From the NCBI GenBank assembly GCA_005697215.1, contig CP040003.1:310001-374000 (forward strand): a stretch of DNA of 64,000 bases, in the 5' to 3' direction. This DNA is from Candidatus Saccharibacteria bacterium oral taxon 488 (GTDB lineage: Bacteria; Patescibacteriota; Saccharimonadia; Saccharimonadales; Saccharimonadaceae). Within the stretch, counting starts at the first letter, position 1. Each line of letters opens with the position of its first letter. This document shows, piece by piece, positions 8,728-16,377 of this stretch. The notes beneath the pieces are model-generated. The model did not search any database and was not told the origin of the DNA. It saw nothing but the letters and a program-made list of their open reading frames with translations. The translations under genes were made by a program, and so were the position numbers.

Positions 8728-10158
8728 TTATCGGTATGACCAAACTTGACCAGACGGGGTGTCGCGTAGGGCGATGCCCTTTTCGTCGAGTTGAGCGCGA
8801 ATATCGTCGGCAGTCTGCCAGTTTTTGGCGCGGCGAGCTTGCTGACGCTCGAGGATGAGTCGCTTTGCTTCATCATCAACGTCTGGCGTGGCGTCCATCA
8901 GCCCTAGGCCCAAAACCTCGTCAATTACCTCGAGTAGCTGCAGCAAACCACCACGGTGAATATTCTCCAGTGGCGCATGATCCAGCCGCGAAAAGGCCTC
9001 GTCAATCAGCGCCAAGGCCCCTGGTGTATCCAAATCATCATTCAGCTTTTCGATTAGCGCCTGCCGCGCTGCTAATAGCGACACCGTGCCCTCCTGCTCA
9101 TCTTTCTCATCGTCATCATCCAGCGTGTCGTGCGTCTGGTGTCGCAGCGTCGCATAGCCGCGCCAATGATCCAGCCGCGCCTGGGCCGCTTCCAGAATGT
9201 CCCAGGTAAAATTTCCCTCGGTTTGGTAATGCTTGCTGAGAATTGCCAGCTTGAAAGCCATCGGACTAAAGCCACGGGTGGTGATATCGCTAAGGGTGAT
9301 GATGTTGCCAAGCGATTTGCTCATCTTGTGACCATCGACTTTGATGTGGTTATTGTGCAGCCAGATGTGGGCAAATTGCTGCCCAGTCAAGCTCTCGCTC
9401 TGAGCAATTTCGTTCACGTGATGCACCGGAATGTGGTCAATGCCACCAGTGTGAATGTCGATTGTATCGCCCAGCGTTTCCCGGGCGATGGTCGAACATT
9501 CCAAATGCCAGCCCGGAAAACCGACGCCCCATGGGCTGTCCCATTCCATGTCGCGCTTGGTGTTGGTTGGTGAAAATTTCCAGACAGCGAAGTCGGTGAT
9601 GTTGCGCTTGCCTGCCACGCTGACCCGCGCGCCCGCTTCTAGGCCCGCCACGTCCAGCCGCGCTAATTTGCCATAATCCGGCAGCCGCGACGTATCAAAA
9701 TACATGCCGTCGCCGTCAATTTTGTATAACAATCCCTTCTCGTCTAGCCCGCGAGCAAAGTCGATTTGCTGCTGGATATAGTCCGTTGCCCGCACCAAAT
9801 GGTCGGGCCGCACCAGCTTCAGCACTTCGTAGGCTTCGTGCTCAGCAATGGCGATGTACTGCTGGGCGACATCCCAGGCGGTTGTGCCCTCGCGGCGGGC
9901 GCCCTTCTCCATCTTGTCCTCACCACCATCATCATCGCTGGTCAAATGCCCAACGTCGGTGATATTCTGCGTACGAATCACTGGAATGTCCTGCCAGTGC
10001 AGCAATCGTACCAACACATCCCAGTAGATATAACCAACCCAGTTGCCAATGTGTGGCTGTGAATACACCGTCAGCCCGCAGGTGTACATACGAACCGTCT
10101 GCCCGTCGAGCGGCTGGAGTTTGTCTTTACGGCGAGTGAGGGTGTTATGGAGCTTCAT
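8728..10158 (-). CDS. cysS: Cysteinyl-tRNA synthetase
   Basis: A 476-residue class I aminoacyl-tRNA synthetase charging tRNA-Cys. The HIGH motif is HIGN at about 36-39 and the KMSKS loop is intact near residue 280. Zinc ligands characteristic of CysRS are visible as C27 (TCGLT), a Cys in WHLECS and the HHVNE element. The C-terminal helical DALR-like region is followed by the usual short basic end with KNWQTADDIRAQL. A TAAAAT hexamer ends seven bases before the ATG, so the message is probably leaderless. Confidence 0.97.
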   Translation of the reverse strand: MKLHNTLTRRKDKLQPLDGQTVRMYTCGLTVYSQPHIGNWVGYIYWDVLVRLLHWQDIPVIRTQNITDVGHLTSDDDGGEDKMEKGARREGTTAWDVAQQYIAIAEHEAYEVLKLVRPDHLVRATDYIQQQIDFARGLDEKGLLYKIDGDGMYFDTSRLPDYGKLARLDVAGLEAGARVSVAGKRNITDFAVWKFSPTNTKRDMEWDSPWGVGFPGWHLECSTIARETLGDTIDIHTGGIDHIPVHHVNEIAQSESLTGQQFAHIWLHNNHIKVDGHKMSKSLGNIITLSDITTRGFSPMAFKLAILSKHYQTEGNFTWDILEAAQARLDHWRGYATLRHQTHDTLDDDDEKDEQEGTVSLLAARQALIEKLNDDLDTPGALALIDEAFSRLDHAPLENIHRGGLLQLLEVIDEVLGLGLMDATPDVDDEAKRLILERQQARRAKNWQTADDIRAQLDEKGIALRDTPSGQVWSYR

Positions 10159-10318
10159 TACTCTTATTTTACAGGAAAAAGCAGAGATTGGCGAGCGGCC
10201 CTGCCCCGTCGCAACTGAGCGCTACCCCCGTATCCCAGTCGTTATCTGGGTGGCTGTAGGATCTACCCGTGCCTATGGTATGATGATCCTAGGAAGTGTA
10301 AGGCGAGAAAGGTGATAT

Positions 10319-10777
10319 ATGGATACAACATTGTTTCAGTACTGTCAAAAAATAGTGCTATTCAATCAAGACGGCTCTGCTGTGCTGCTCGCTAGGCGCC
10401 GCGGGGAGGCTGATTATGATGGCGTGTTCTCGTTTATTGGCGGTAAGTTGGAGTCGACGGATGGTGGCCTGGTGAATGGTCTTCGGCGGGAGAAAAATGA
10501 GGAAATTGGCTCGGCTGCTAAAATTGCGGTGGTGACGAACATCAGCGTTAATGAATATTTTGTCAAAACTAATGGACAGGCCATGGTGCTGCCGCACTAT
10601 TATGCCCGGTTTATTGGCGGTGAAATTATGCTCAATGATGAGTATTCTGAATATCGGTGGGTGAACCTACGTGAGTTAGATCGGTTTGAACCAAAGATTG
10701 AGACAGTTGCCCCTATGGTTGAGGCTGTCCAAAAAATCACGCGAGTTGCCACCGAGGCGGATTATCGAGAGATATAG
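10319..10777 (+). CDS. NUDIX hydrolase
   Basis: A 152-residue NUDIX-fold hydrolase. The Nudix box is present but slightly divergent: GGKLESTDGG then LRREKNEEIG (about 41-62), so the canonical REUxEE reads RREKNEE. The substrate is unknown; NUDIX enzymes cleave nucleoside diphosphates linked to another moiety. The gene has a genuine leader: a TATGAT -10 about 45 bases upstream and an AAAGG Shine-Dalgarno before the ATG, unlike the leaderless genes around it. Confidence 0.85.
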   Translation: MDTTLFQYCQKIVLFNQDGSAVLLARRRGEADYDGVFSFIGGKLESTDGGLVNGLRREKNEEIGSAAKIAVVTNISVNEYFVKTNGQAMVLPHYYARFIGGEIMLNDEYSEYRWVNLRELDRFEPKIETVAPMVEAVQKITRVATEADYREI

Positions 10778-10840
10778 ACATGTATTGGCCGCCCCCGCTC
10801 GCTTAAAGCCGGCCTAGATTTACGGTATTTTCTATATCGA

Positions 10841-10895
10841 GTTCGCTTTCGTCGTTTCCGACTCATCAGCATAGACATGCATCTATGGAGCGAAC
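10841..10895 (-). ncRNA. Type III hammerhead ribozyme
   Basis: Read on the minus strand this 55-nt element has every hammerhead part in order: stem III 5' strand GTTCGCT, cleavage triplet C-U-C, stem I CATAGA/TCTATG (loop TGCATG), invariant core CTGATGA, stem II GTCG/CGAC with a GAAA loop, core GAA, and stem III 3' strand AGCGAAC. All three stems are perfectly paired, and stem III is the open helix, so it is a type III ribozyme. Predicted cleavage lies between positions 10888 and 10887. It sits 34 bases after the stop of the cassette A gene, so it could process the 3' end of that mRNA. Confidence 0.92.
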
Positions 10896-10929
10896 ATGAC
10901 AAGCAGAGCTGACAGAGGTTCGCAGGAGG

Positions 10930-11406
10930 TTAGTTTTTCGGGGGCAAGAACTCAACAACAAGTTCCCACCTTGTGCTTCCTGTTCTGTGACAGTACACAC
11001 GGTTCAGGGGTAGGATAGTCTCCAGACAGTTTTTCAGGCCTCCCTCCAGGAGGCCCTTTTCCAACACCGAAGAGGCGGCGTTGGAGCTACAACATCTATC
11101 CACAAGACGGCTCCACTTCCGTCTCCACCACCATGGCATGTCGGACAGTAGAATTGTTGTAGTTACAGTCTTCACCCCTTTAAGGGTGTTTGTAGCAAGG
11201 GTGTGTAGCACCTCGCTACGGAGTTTTTCGATTGTTCGCATCCATCTAGGGCTCGACTTTAGTTGCTGCCCGAGATTGGTGGCCTCCTTCCCGACCTTCT
11301 TCAGGAAGGCCTCTTGCTGGCGCCGCCGCTCGGCAAGCTGCTGGGCTTCGTATTTTTCTTGGTCATCGCGGTATCTATCAATATCCTTGCGTGTAATTTG
11401 CGCCAC
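10930..11406 (-). CDS. Cassette A hypothetical protein
   Basis: I do not recognise this 158-residue protein. The N-terminal third is strongly charged and probably coiled coil (KDIDRYRDDQEKYEAQQLAE, then further Arg/Gln/Lys-rich sequence). The C-terminal half contains a PWWWRRKW patch and several cysteines. The start is taken at GTG 11406 because the GAAAGGAAAG Shine-Dalgarno lies just before it, as in cassette B; an in-frame ATG 30 bases upstream is the alternative. It is transcribed from the shared cassette promoter through a leader of about 200 nt. A GC-rich hairpin lies within the coding region near 11038-11056. A hammerhead ribozyme follows the stop. Confidence 0.65.
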   Translation of the reverse strand: MAQITRKDIDRYRDDQEKYEAQQLAERRRQQEAFLKKVGKEATNLGQQLKSSPRWMRTIEKLRSEVLHTLATNTLKGVKTVTTTILLSDMPWWWRRKWSRLVDRCCSSNAASSVLEKGLLEGGLKNCLETILPLNRVYCHRTGSTRWELVVEFLPPKN

Positions 11407-11610
11407 GATATCTTTCCTTTCAAGACAATCTCTCACTTCGCGGTTAGCCTCCGTTTAGCTAACTCTGTCACGAAACGAGATACTGCTGCTCCAAGAGTTA
11501 GTATTAATCACCTTGTGCTGTCGTTGTAGCTGCTGTACCTCGTTTCGTTTGGCATCTGCTTGTCAAACTACACTTTCGGACAAGGATTCACTCAACTCGT
11601 CAACAAAAGC
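11407..11610 (-). promoter_or_regulatory. Structured 5' leader of cassette A
   Basis: The leader of about 200 nt holds three pairing elements on the minus strand: CTTGTC/GACAAG, a long-range perfect stem ACGAAACGAG/CTCGTTTCGT, and GTTAGC/GCTAAC close to the Shine-Dalgarno. No open reading frame of note is seen. Such a leader is exceptional in a region where most genes appear leaderless. Confidence 0.55.
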
Positions 11611-11615
11611 TGATA

Positions 11616-11644
11616 TATATATCACTAATAGAATAAAATGTCAA
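11616..11644 (-). promoter_or_regulatory. Cassette-type promoter A
   Basis: -35 TTGACA (11639-11644), 17-bp spacer, -10 TATATA (11616-11621) inside the palindrome GATATATATATC. The block continues upstream with a conserved ACCACATT-TTG segment shared with the promoters of cassettes B, C and D. Confidence 0.85.
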
Positions 11645-11668
11645 TGAAATTGAGGCAACAATGTGGTA

Positions 11669-13102
11669 TCATATGTCTTTTTCAGCGTTTTTGGCTTGTT
11701 TGTAAGCCTTGGTGACCGGTTCTAGGCCGCGGGCGATGCGTTCGCGGTTGGCTTTCAGCTGCTTTTCGTCGCGGAAAGATAGTTTAATTGGCGTGCCGGC
11801 GAAGTTGAAGGCTTCGCGCAGGGTGCGCTCGAGGTAGCGTTTGTAGCTCCAGTGGACGAATTTGAGGTTGCTGCCGTAGACGACGAACCACGGCGGGGCG
11901 ATGTCGGTCTGGACGATGTAGCGGAGCTTTGGATGCGAGCTCTTTAGGCCGGCTGGCGGATGAGCGGCGACGGCTTTTTGCAAGAGGTCGTTGAGGATGC
12001 GGGTTTTGCACTCTTGGTGGCGGCGCTTATAAATGTCGAGGGCTAGGTCGAACAATTTGGCGACGTTTTGGCCAGTGACTGATGAGGTAAAAATCAGCGG
12101 TGCGTAGGGTGTGAATTTGAAATGATAGCTGATTTGCGGCGCTAGTTCGTCGCGGGTATAGGCGTCTTTGCCTTCGACGGAGTCCCATTTGCTGACGACC
12201 AGGGCTAGCCCCTTGCCTGCTTCGTCGATGATGCCGGCCAGGCGTTGGTCTAGTCCGACGTTTAATTCATTGACGTCCATCAAGAGAAAACAGATGTCGG
12301 CTTCGTTGATGGCCTGCATGGTGCGGAGGACGGAGAACTTTTCGATGCCGGTTTCTTGTTTGCCCTGGCGGCGGATGCCGGCGGTGTCCAGTAGTTCAAT
12401 GGTTTGGCTGTGGCAGCGGACTTGGACGCGGTTGACATCGCGGGTGGTGCCGGCAACGTTGGCGACGATGGCTTGCTGCTTGCCCGCCAAGGTATTGAAC
12501 AAGTTACTTTTACCGACGTTTGGCCGGCCGATCAAGGCGACGCGGATGATGTCGTCAGGTACGGTGGCGGTAGCTGGCGGGATAAGTTCGGCGATGTTGT
12601 CGAGCAGCTCAGAGATACCGATGTTGTGTTCGGCGGAGGTTTTGATGATGGTTTTGATGCCAAGTCGTTTGAATTCGTCGGTGTGGAGCGAGCCTTTGAG
12701 GTCAGCTTTATTGGCGATGAGAAGGACGGGTTTGCCACTTTTTAAGGCTTTTTTGGCGAGTTGACGGTCGGCGTCTGATGGGTAGACGGTGGAATCGACC
12801 ATGACGAGGATGACGTCGGCAGCGGCGGAGGCGTCGGCGATTTGGTCTTGGATGGTGGCTTCGAATTCGTCTTCGGCGGGTTTGAGGCCGGCGGTGTCGA
12901 TGAGCCAGAACTCAGCCTGGCTTGCCTCATCAGGAGATGAAGCGCGGCGCTTATACGAAACTTTACCGACGACGTTGTCGCGGGTGGTGCCGGCTTCGCG
13001 GGCGACGATGGCGGTGCGGGCGCGCGTCAGGCGGTTGAACAATGAACTTTTGCCAACGTTAGCTTGGCCGATGATGGCGACGGTAGGTAATTTATGAGAC
13101 AT
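11669..13102 (-). CDS. der: Ribosome-assembly GTPase Der (EngA)
   Basis: A 477-residue protein with two tandem Era-like GTPase domains and a C-terminal KH-like domain, the layout unique to Der, a 50S-subunit assembly factor. Domain 1: G1 GQANVGKSSLF, G3 DTAGL, G4 NKAD. Domain 2: G1 GRPNVGKSNLF, G3 DTAGI, G4 SKWD. Between the G2 region and DTAGL of domain 1 lies an extra stretch, RRASSPDEASQA, whose DNA forms a small palindrome. A TATAAT lies ten bases before the ATG, giving at most a very short leader. Confidence 0.97.
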   Translation of the reverse strand: MSHKLPTVAIIGQANVGKSSLFNRLTRARTAIVAREAGTTRDNVVGKVSYKRRASSPDEASQAEFWLIDTAGLKPAEDEFEATIQDQIADASAAADVILVMVDSTVYPSDADRQLAKKALKSGKPVLLIANKADLKGSLHTDEFKRLGIKTIIKTSAEHNIGISELLDNIAELIPPATATVPDDIIRVALIGRPNVGKSNLFNTLAGKQQAIVANVAGTTRDVNRVQVRCHSQTIELLDTAGIRRQGKQETGIEKFSVLRTMQAINEADICFLLMDVNELNVGLDQRLAGIIDEAGKGLALVVSKWDSVEGKDAYTRDELAPQISYHFKFTPYAPLIFTSSVTGQNVAKLFDLALDIYKRRHQECKTRILNDLLQKAVAAHPPAGLKSSHPKLRYIVQTDIAPPWFVVYGSNLKFVHWSYKRYLERTLREAFNFAGTPIKLSFRDEKQLKANRERIARGLEPVTKAYKQAKNAEKDI

Positions 13103-13150
13103 AATTACGCCTATTATACCAGAGGCGTGAGGATTTGGCGAGGATGAGCG

Positions 13151-13585
13151 CTATATGCTGGGTCCGACCAGACCGAGGCGATATAGCGAATAATAGATGA
13201 TGCAGCCGACGAAGAGGGCTGCCAGAACGAATGCCAGGTAGCTGCTGCCGCGCCAGGCGTGCTTGGTGGAGGATTTCTTGGTGCGTTTTGCCTGACGCCG
13301 GGCGAGGATGGCGAATAGTATGAGTCCAGCCAAGATGACGACTTCAATGCCTAATGCATACAAATTCAGTCCGAACTTTGGCTCCTGACCCAGCGGGATA
13401 ACGTGCGGCTCGGCGATGTAGGCTTGTGTTTTGTCAAGCAGGCAGACCTTGCGCTCGCGAACCGGCGTGATGATGAACATCGCGAAATCCTGTGGATGAG
13501 CGAACGGGTGGTCGAAATCTACGTAGCTTTCCTTCCAGTGATACGGAACACCAGGTGAAAATGGATTAACAGCAGGCATACACAT
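13151..13585 (-). CDS. Two-helix membrane protein, hypothetical
   Basis: A 144-residue protein I do not recognise. It has an N-terminal soluble part of about 75 residues (HPFAHPQDFAMFIITPVRER), a transmembrane helix near 77-95 (VVILAGLILFAIL), a basic loop RRQAKRTKK, and a second helix near 117-138. The start at MCMPAV is supported by TATACT six bases upstream (leaderless). A longer in-frame reading would run through the 119-bp hairpin and is unlikely. It lies just downstream of cassette B, in the same orientation. Confidence 0.7.
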   Translation of the reverse strand: MCMPAVNPFSPGVPYHWKESYVDFDHPFAHPQDFAMFIITPVRERKVCLLDKTQAYIAEPHVIPLGQEPKFGLNLYALGIEVVILAGLILFAILARRQAKRTKKSSTKHAWRGSSYLAFVLAALFVGCIIYYSLYRLGLVGPSI

Positions 13586-13597
13586 GGTGGTAGTATA
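13586..13597 (-). promoter_or_regulatory. Leaderless promoter
   Basis: TATACT at 13592-13597, six bases (ACCACC) to the ATG at 13585. Confidence 0.7.
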
Positions 13598-13618
13598 GCA
13601 CGGGGTTTTGGTGGGAGG

Positions 13619-13737
13619 CAATGAAAATAGCCCACCGAACGAGCTCAAACCAGAACTGGATATATCTCAACCCAGGAAATGCAAGTAATGCATCTCAACC
13701 AGTTTGAGCCCAGTCGGCGAGCTATTTTCGGTGGGCG
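13619..13737 (-). terminator. 119-bp hairpin, copy 1 (3' end of cassette B)
   Basis: Identical over 119 bp to 61430-61548. On the minus strand it folds as an outer stem GCCCACCGAA/TTCGGTGGGC, an inner stem GCTCAAAC/GTTTGAGC, and two small hairpins (ATGCA/TGCAT and CTGG/CCAG), followed by U-rich TATTTTC. It starts a few bases after the cassette B stop codon, so it most likely ends or stabilises that transcript. An alternative pairing GAAAATAGC/GCTATTTTC is also possible. Confidence 0.75.
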
Positions 13738-13743
13738 TTAGCC

Positions 13744-14034
13744 CTATCTCTTTGAAGCCTCCTTTCTCTTGATGTCGAAGAGACTCAGCATCGTGATCAC
13801 CCCCGCAGGGGCGATCACGATGACGATGTAGATCGTCATCGCAATGACGAACCCCCACCCTCTTGCCCAGGTGGCGAGGAGTAGCGGGAATAGTGTGGCC
13901 GCGAACCAAAAGAGGATCCCCGCTCCCCGGAATCTCAATTCGTCGGTGACGGTGCAGACCGCGGCCGTTGCCGCGATGGTCGCCCCCACAAGGAGGATCG
14001 CGATCATAATGATCATCGGCGCAAACTGATTCAC
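13744..14034 (-). CDS. Cassette B small membrane protein
   Basis: I do not recognise this 96-residue protein. It is highly hydrophobic with three likely transmembrane helices (about 5-27, 36-52, 55-80) and a short basic tail ending KRKEASKR. The GTG start at 14034 is chosen because a GAAAGGAAAG Shine-Dalgarno precedes it; longer in-frame readings pass through the leader hairpin. The gene lies between a leader hairpin and a 119-bp 3' hairpin that are both shared with cassette C, although the encoded protein is different. Confidence 0.65.
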   Translation of the reverse strand: MNQFAPMIIMIAILLVGATIAATAAVCTVTDELRFRGAGILFWFAATLFPLLLATWARGWGFVIAMTIYIVIVIAPAGVITMLSLFDIKRKEASKR

Positions 14035-14112
14035 AATCTTTCCTTTCGGTAGAAGAAAAAGCTCAAAGCTAAAGGGCGACTTCCCGCTCTTTATCGAAAA
14101 CTTTGAGCTGAA
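14035..14112 (-). promoter_or_regulatory. Leader hairpin of cassette B
   Basis: On the minus strand the leader pairs AGCTCAAAG with CTTTGAGCT (9 bp), enclosing an imperfect inner hairpin, and is followed by TTTTTC. Cassette C has the same structure with a base change that keeps pairing (AGCTCAGAG, a G-U wobble) and a perfect inner hairpin. The pattern supports a selected RNA fold, perhaps an attenuator or stability element. Confidence 0.65.
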
Positions 14113-14120
14113 AGCTGATA

Positions 14121-14149
14121 TATATATCACTAATAGAATAAAATGTCAA
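14121..14149 (-). promoter_or_regulatory. Cassette-type promoter B
   Basis: TTGACA (14144-14149), 17-bp spacer identical to that of cassettes A and C, and TATATA (14121-14126). A second TTGACA-like box lies 13 bases further upstream in TTTTTGACAAAATCC. Confidence 0.85.
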
Positions 14150-14201
14150 TGGATTTTGTCAAAAATGTGGTATTATATGCATTTTTGGCGCCTGGGGAGG
14201 T

Positions 14202-14921
14202 CTAGTGAGTCAGTGGCCCTTCACTAAATTCCCCGCGCTTGATACTGCCGAGGCTGTAATTCCCAAAGTCTGTGCGGTGAAGTTTGGTGACAGTGTAGCC
14301 GAGAGCGGCGAAGGTGCGGCGGATTTGGCGGTTACGGCCCTCGCTCATTATAACGATCCAGCGGTGGTCGTCGCCCTCGTGCTGACGTTCCAGCGTCAAG
14401 CGGCTCGGCCCGTCAGGCAGCTGCACGCCAAAGTCATTGATCATTTGCCGATGGAGCGGTTGGAGCGGCTGGTCGAGCGTCACCAGGTAGCGCTTCATTT
14501 TATAAAACGACGGATGTGTCATCTGGTGGGCGAAGTCCCCGTCATTGGTGAGGAGGATGAGGCCCGAACTGTCTTTGTCGAGGCGACCGACGGGTTTGAG
14601 GTGATGGAGACTGGTTGGCAATAATTCGTAAATGGTTGGTATCCCGCCCTGAGAGGCGCGCGAACAGAGGTAGCCGATGGGTTTGTGGAGGAGAATGAGT
14701 TGGTGGATTTGGGCGGTGAGTCGTTTGTTGCCGTGGCGAATGATGTCGATTGTAGTGATGCGTTGACCCAGCTTGGCGGGCTGGTTATTCACCGTGACCT
14801 TGCCCTGCTCGATCAGTTCGTCAGCCTGGCGGCGCGACACGCCGAGTGCCAGCGCCACGAATTTGTTGAGGCGCTGGGCAGATGAATTGGTAGAATCGGA
14901 TGCTTGCGTTGGTGTCGTCAT
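14202..14921 (-). CDS. RsuA/RluB-family rRNA pseudouridine synthase
   Basis: A 239-residue enzyme with an N-terminal S4 RNA-binding domain (about 17-65, LGVSRRQADELIEQGKVTVN) and a pseudouridine synthase domain. The catalytic aspartate lies in GRLDKDSSGLILLTND (about 117-132), followed by KRYLVTLD and the C-terminal GRNRQIRRTFAALGY typical of the RsuA/RluB/E/F group. It isomerises a uridine in rRNA; the target site cannot be assigned. It starts one base after the stop of the response-regulator gene at 14923, so it is likely co-transcribed. Confidence 0.93.
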   Translation of the reverse strand: MTTPTQASDSTNSSAQRLNKFVALALGVSRRQADELIEQGKVTVNNQPAKLGQRITTIDIIRHGNKRLTAQIHQLILLHKPIGYLCSRASQGGIPTIYELLPTSLHHLKPVGRLDKDSSGLILLTNDGDFAHQMTHPSFYKMKRYLVTLDQPLQPLHRQMINDFGVQLPDGPSRLTLERQHEGDDHRWIVIMSEGRNRQIRRTFAALGYTVTKLHRTDFGNYSLGSIKRGEFSEGPLTH

Positions 14922-14922
14922 A

Positions 14923-16332
14923 CTAGGAAGCTACCGGTGGCTGCGGCGGAAAGGCGTTGGTCGGTGGCTGGGGTGTCGTTGGCTGTGCTGTGGGCGATGG
15001 CTCTCCTTCAGGGGTTGAGGTCTGCTCTGGCTCGGACGCTGGAGCTGGGTCGGTCGGCATCGGTGCCGGGGTGGGTAGGACGAATGGCGTATCATCATTT
15101 TGTGGTTGTGATGATGCCGCGTTGGCGAGCTCGGCATTGATCGCGGTACCAGTATCGAGCGGCTGGTCATCAGCTGGCGTCGGTAGCGGCTCGAGTGCAT
15201 CAAGCGTCAGGTCGCCGTGCGGCTTGGCCATAGCATCAGGCGTCGGCAGCGTGAAGTCGTTTGAATCTGGCGCCGGCTGCGGCGAGGCCTGCATAGACTC
15301 GAGCTGGTCGCTGAGCTCCTGCTCCATCATCTTGGACATGTCGGGCTGTGGTTCTTGGCTCAGTGGCTGGATCACCCGCTCACCACCATGGCTGGTCGGC
15401 TGCGGCGATGGTGATGAGGACGGTGCTGTTGGCTCTGGCAGGGCGTCGGCCGGTGGCGTTGGTGCTGGCTCAGGGGACGGCGCTGGGTCAGAGACCGGAG
15501 GTTGCTCTACCTCGGGTGCTGGAGTTGGCGCTGGGTCGGTTGGTGTCACTGGCTCGCCGGCGGTTGGCTCAGGCGGTGCGGATGGAGCTGCCGGCGTCGG
15601 CGCGGCGCTCGGCAGGACGAACGGTGCTGGGTCGGTTGCTGGAGGGGTCGAATTGTCTGGGCTAGCTTGAGCGGGTGCGATGGCTGAATCATCCTGAGTC
15701 GGTGGAGTTGTTGGTGCCGGGGTGACAACTTGTGTGGCGATTGGCCCGGCGAATTTATCGCTTTCGAGGACTGTGCGCTGCTCGACGGGGACGGCGGAAA
15801 TTTCATCTAAAAACTGTCGAGCCTGCGCGTCGGCGGCTGCTATCTCTGCCGGTGATGGCAAGGTGACTGCCGGAGCGTCTTGCTGGGTGGCCGGTGCCGC
15901 CAACGGCGCGCCAGCTGCTACGGGTTCTGCGGCCGGAGCTGATTCGACTGGTGCGGCTGCTGGCGCATCACCCAGTACTTCGTGGACCGTGCGCACCACG
16001 TCTTCGATGCCGACTTGTGACTTGACGAGGTAGCGATCAGCGCCGAGGGCTTCACCACGTTGCCGCTGGTCTTCGGATGACAGCGCGGTCATCATGATGA
16101 CTTTGACGTCGCGTGTCTCGGTGGTCGAGCGCAAGATATCCAGCATGTCAAAGCCAGAAATCTTGGGCATCATCACGTCACTGACGATCAAGGCCGGGCG
16201 TTCTTTGATAGCCATAGCCAAGGCCTCTTCACCGTCGCCCGCCGAAACGATGTCGTAGCCCTCAGCTAGCAACCTGACGCCGTAAATCTCGCGCAGGCTT
16301 TTGTCGTCTTCTACTAGTAAAATCTTTGTCAT
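14923..16332 (-). CDS. Response regulator with long Pro/Ala-rich disordered tail
   Basis: A 469-residue protein with a single receiver domain (acidic pair at 8-10, phospho-acceptor D52 in VSDVMMPK, lysine in LVKSQVG near 105) up to about residue 122. The remaining 345 residues are low complexity, rich in Pro, Ala, Ser, Thr and acidic residues, with imperfect repeats such as PFVLPTPAPMP. There is no output domain, so it presumably acts by protein contacts. The neighbouring kinase (16378-18393) has a similar proline-rich tail. A TATAGT lies ten bases before the ATG. Confidence 0.9.
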   Translation of the reverse strand: MTKILLVEDDKSLREIYGVRLLAEGYDIVSAGDGEEALAMAIKERPALIVSDVMMPKISGFDMLDILRSTTETRDVKVIMMTALSSEDQRQRGEALGADRYLVKSQVGIEDVVRTVHEVLGDAPAAAPVESAPAAEPVAAGAPLAAPATQQDAPAVTLPSPAEIAAADAQARQFLDEISAVPVEQRTVLESDKFAGPIATQVVTPAPTTPPTQDDSAIAPAQASPDNSTPPATDPAPFVLPSAAPTPAAPSAPPEPTAGEPVTPTDPAPTPAPEVEQPPVSDPAPSPEPAPTPPADALPEPTAPSSSPSPQPTSHGGERVIQPLSQEPQPDMSKMMEQELSDQLESMQASPQPAPDSNDFTLPTPDAMAKPHGDLTLDALEPLPTPADDQPLDTGTAINAELANAASSQPQNDDTPFVLPTPAPMPTDPAPASEPEQTSTPEGEPSPTAQPTTPQPPTNAFPPQPPVAS

Positions 16333-16377
16333 AACTACCTCTACTATACCGAAGTTTGCACCAAAATACTATAGTGG

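Noticed and set aside
11560..11610. A second hammerhead in the cassette A leader (TTGACGAG ... CGAAA)
   Set aside because: The core base C3 is U, and the intervening sequence cannot form stem II, so it is a chance resemblance.
10841..11660. Cassette A as a viroid-like or Obelisk-type circular RNA element
   Set aside because: Only one ribozyme is present, no rod-like fold over the whole unit is evident, and the unit is an ordinary promoter-driven gene in DNA.
13586..13648. N-terminal extension of the hypothetical membrane protein into the 119-bp hairpin
   Set aside because: The same first residues (MSSFGGLFSL) arise at 61459 from the second copy of the hairpin, showing they come from the repeat; the leaderless start at 13585 is better.
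13619..13737. The 119-bp hairpin as an integron attC site
   Set aside because: The ends do not carry the RYYYAAC/GTTRRRY core sites in both copies, no integrase is nearby, and position right after a stop codon with a U-rich end fits a terminator better.
14957..15670. Long open frame on the plus strand opposite the proline-rich response regulator
   Set aside because: The opposite-strand translation is Gly/Ser/Ala low complexity caused by the G+C-rich proline codons; no promoter or Shine-Dalgarno supports it.
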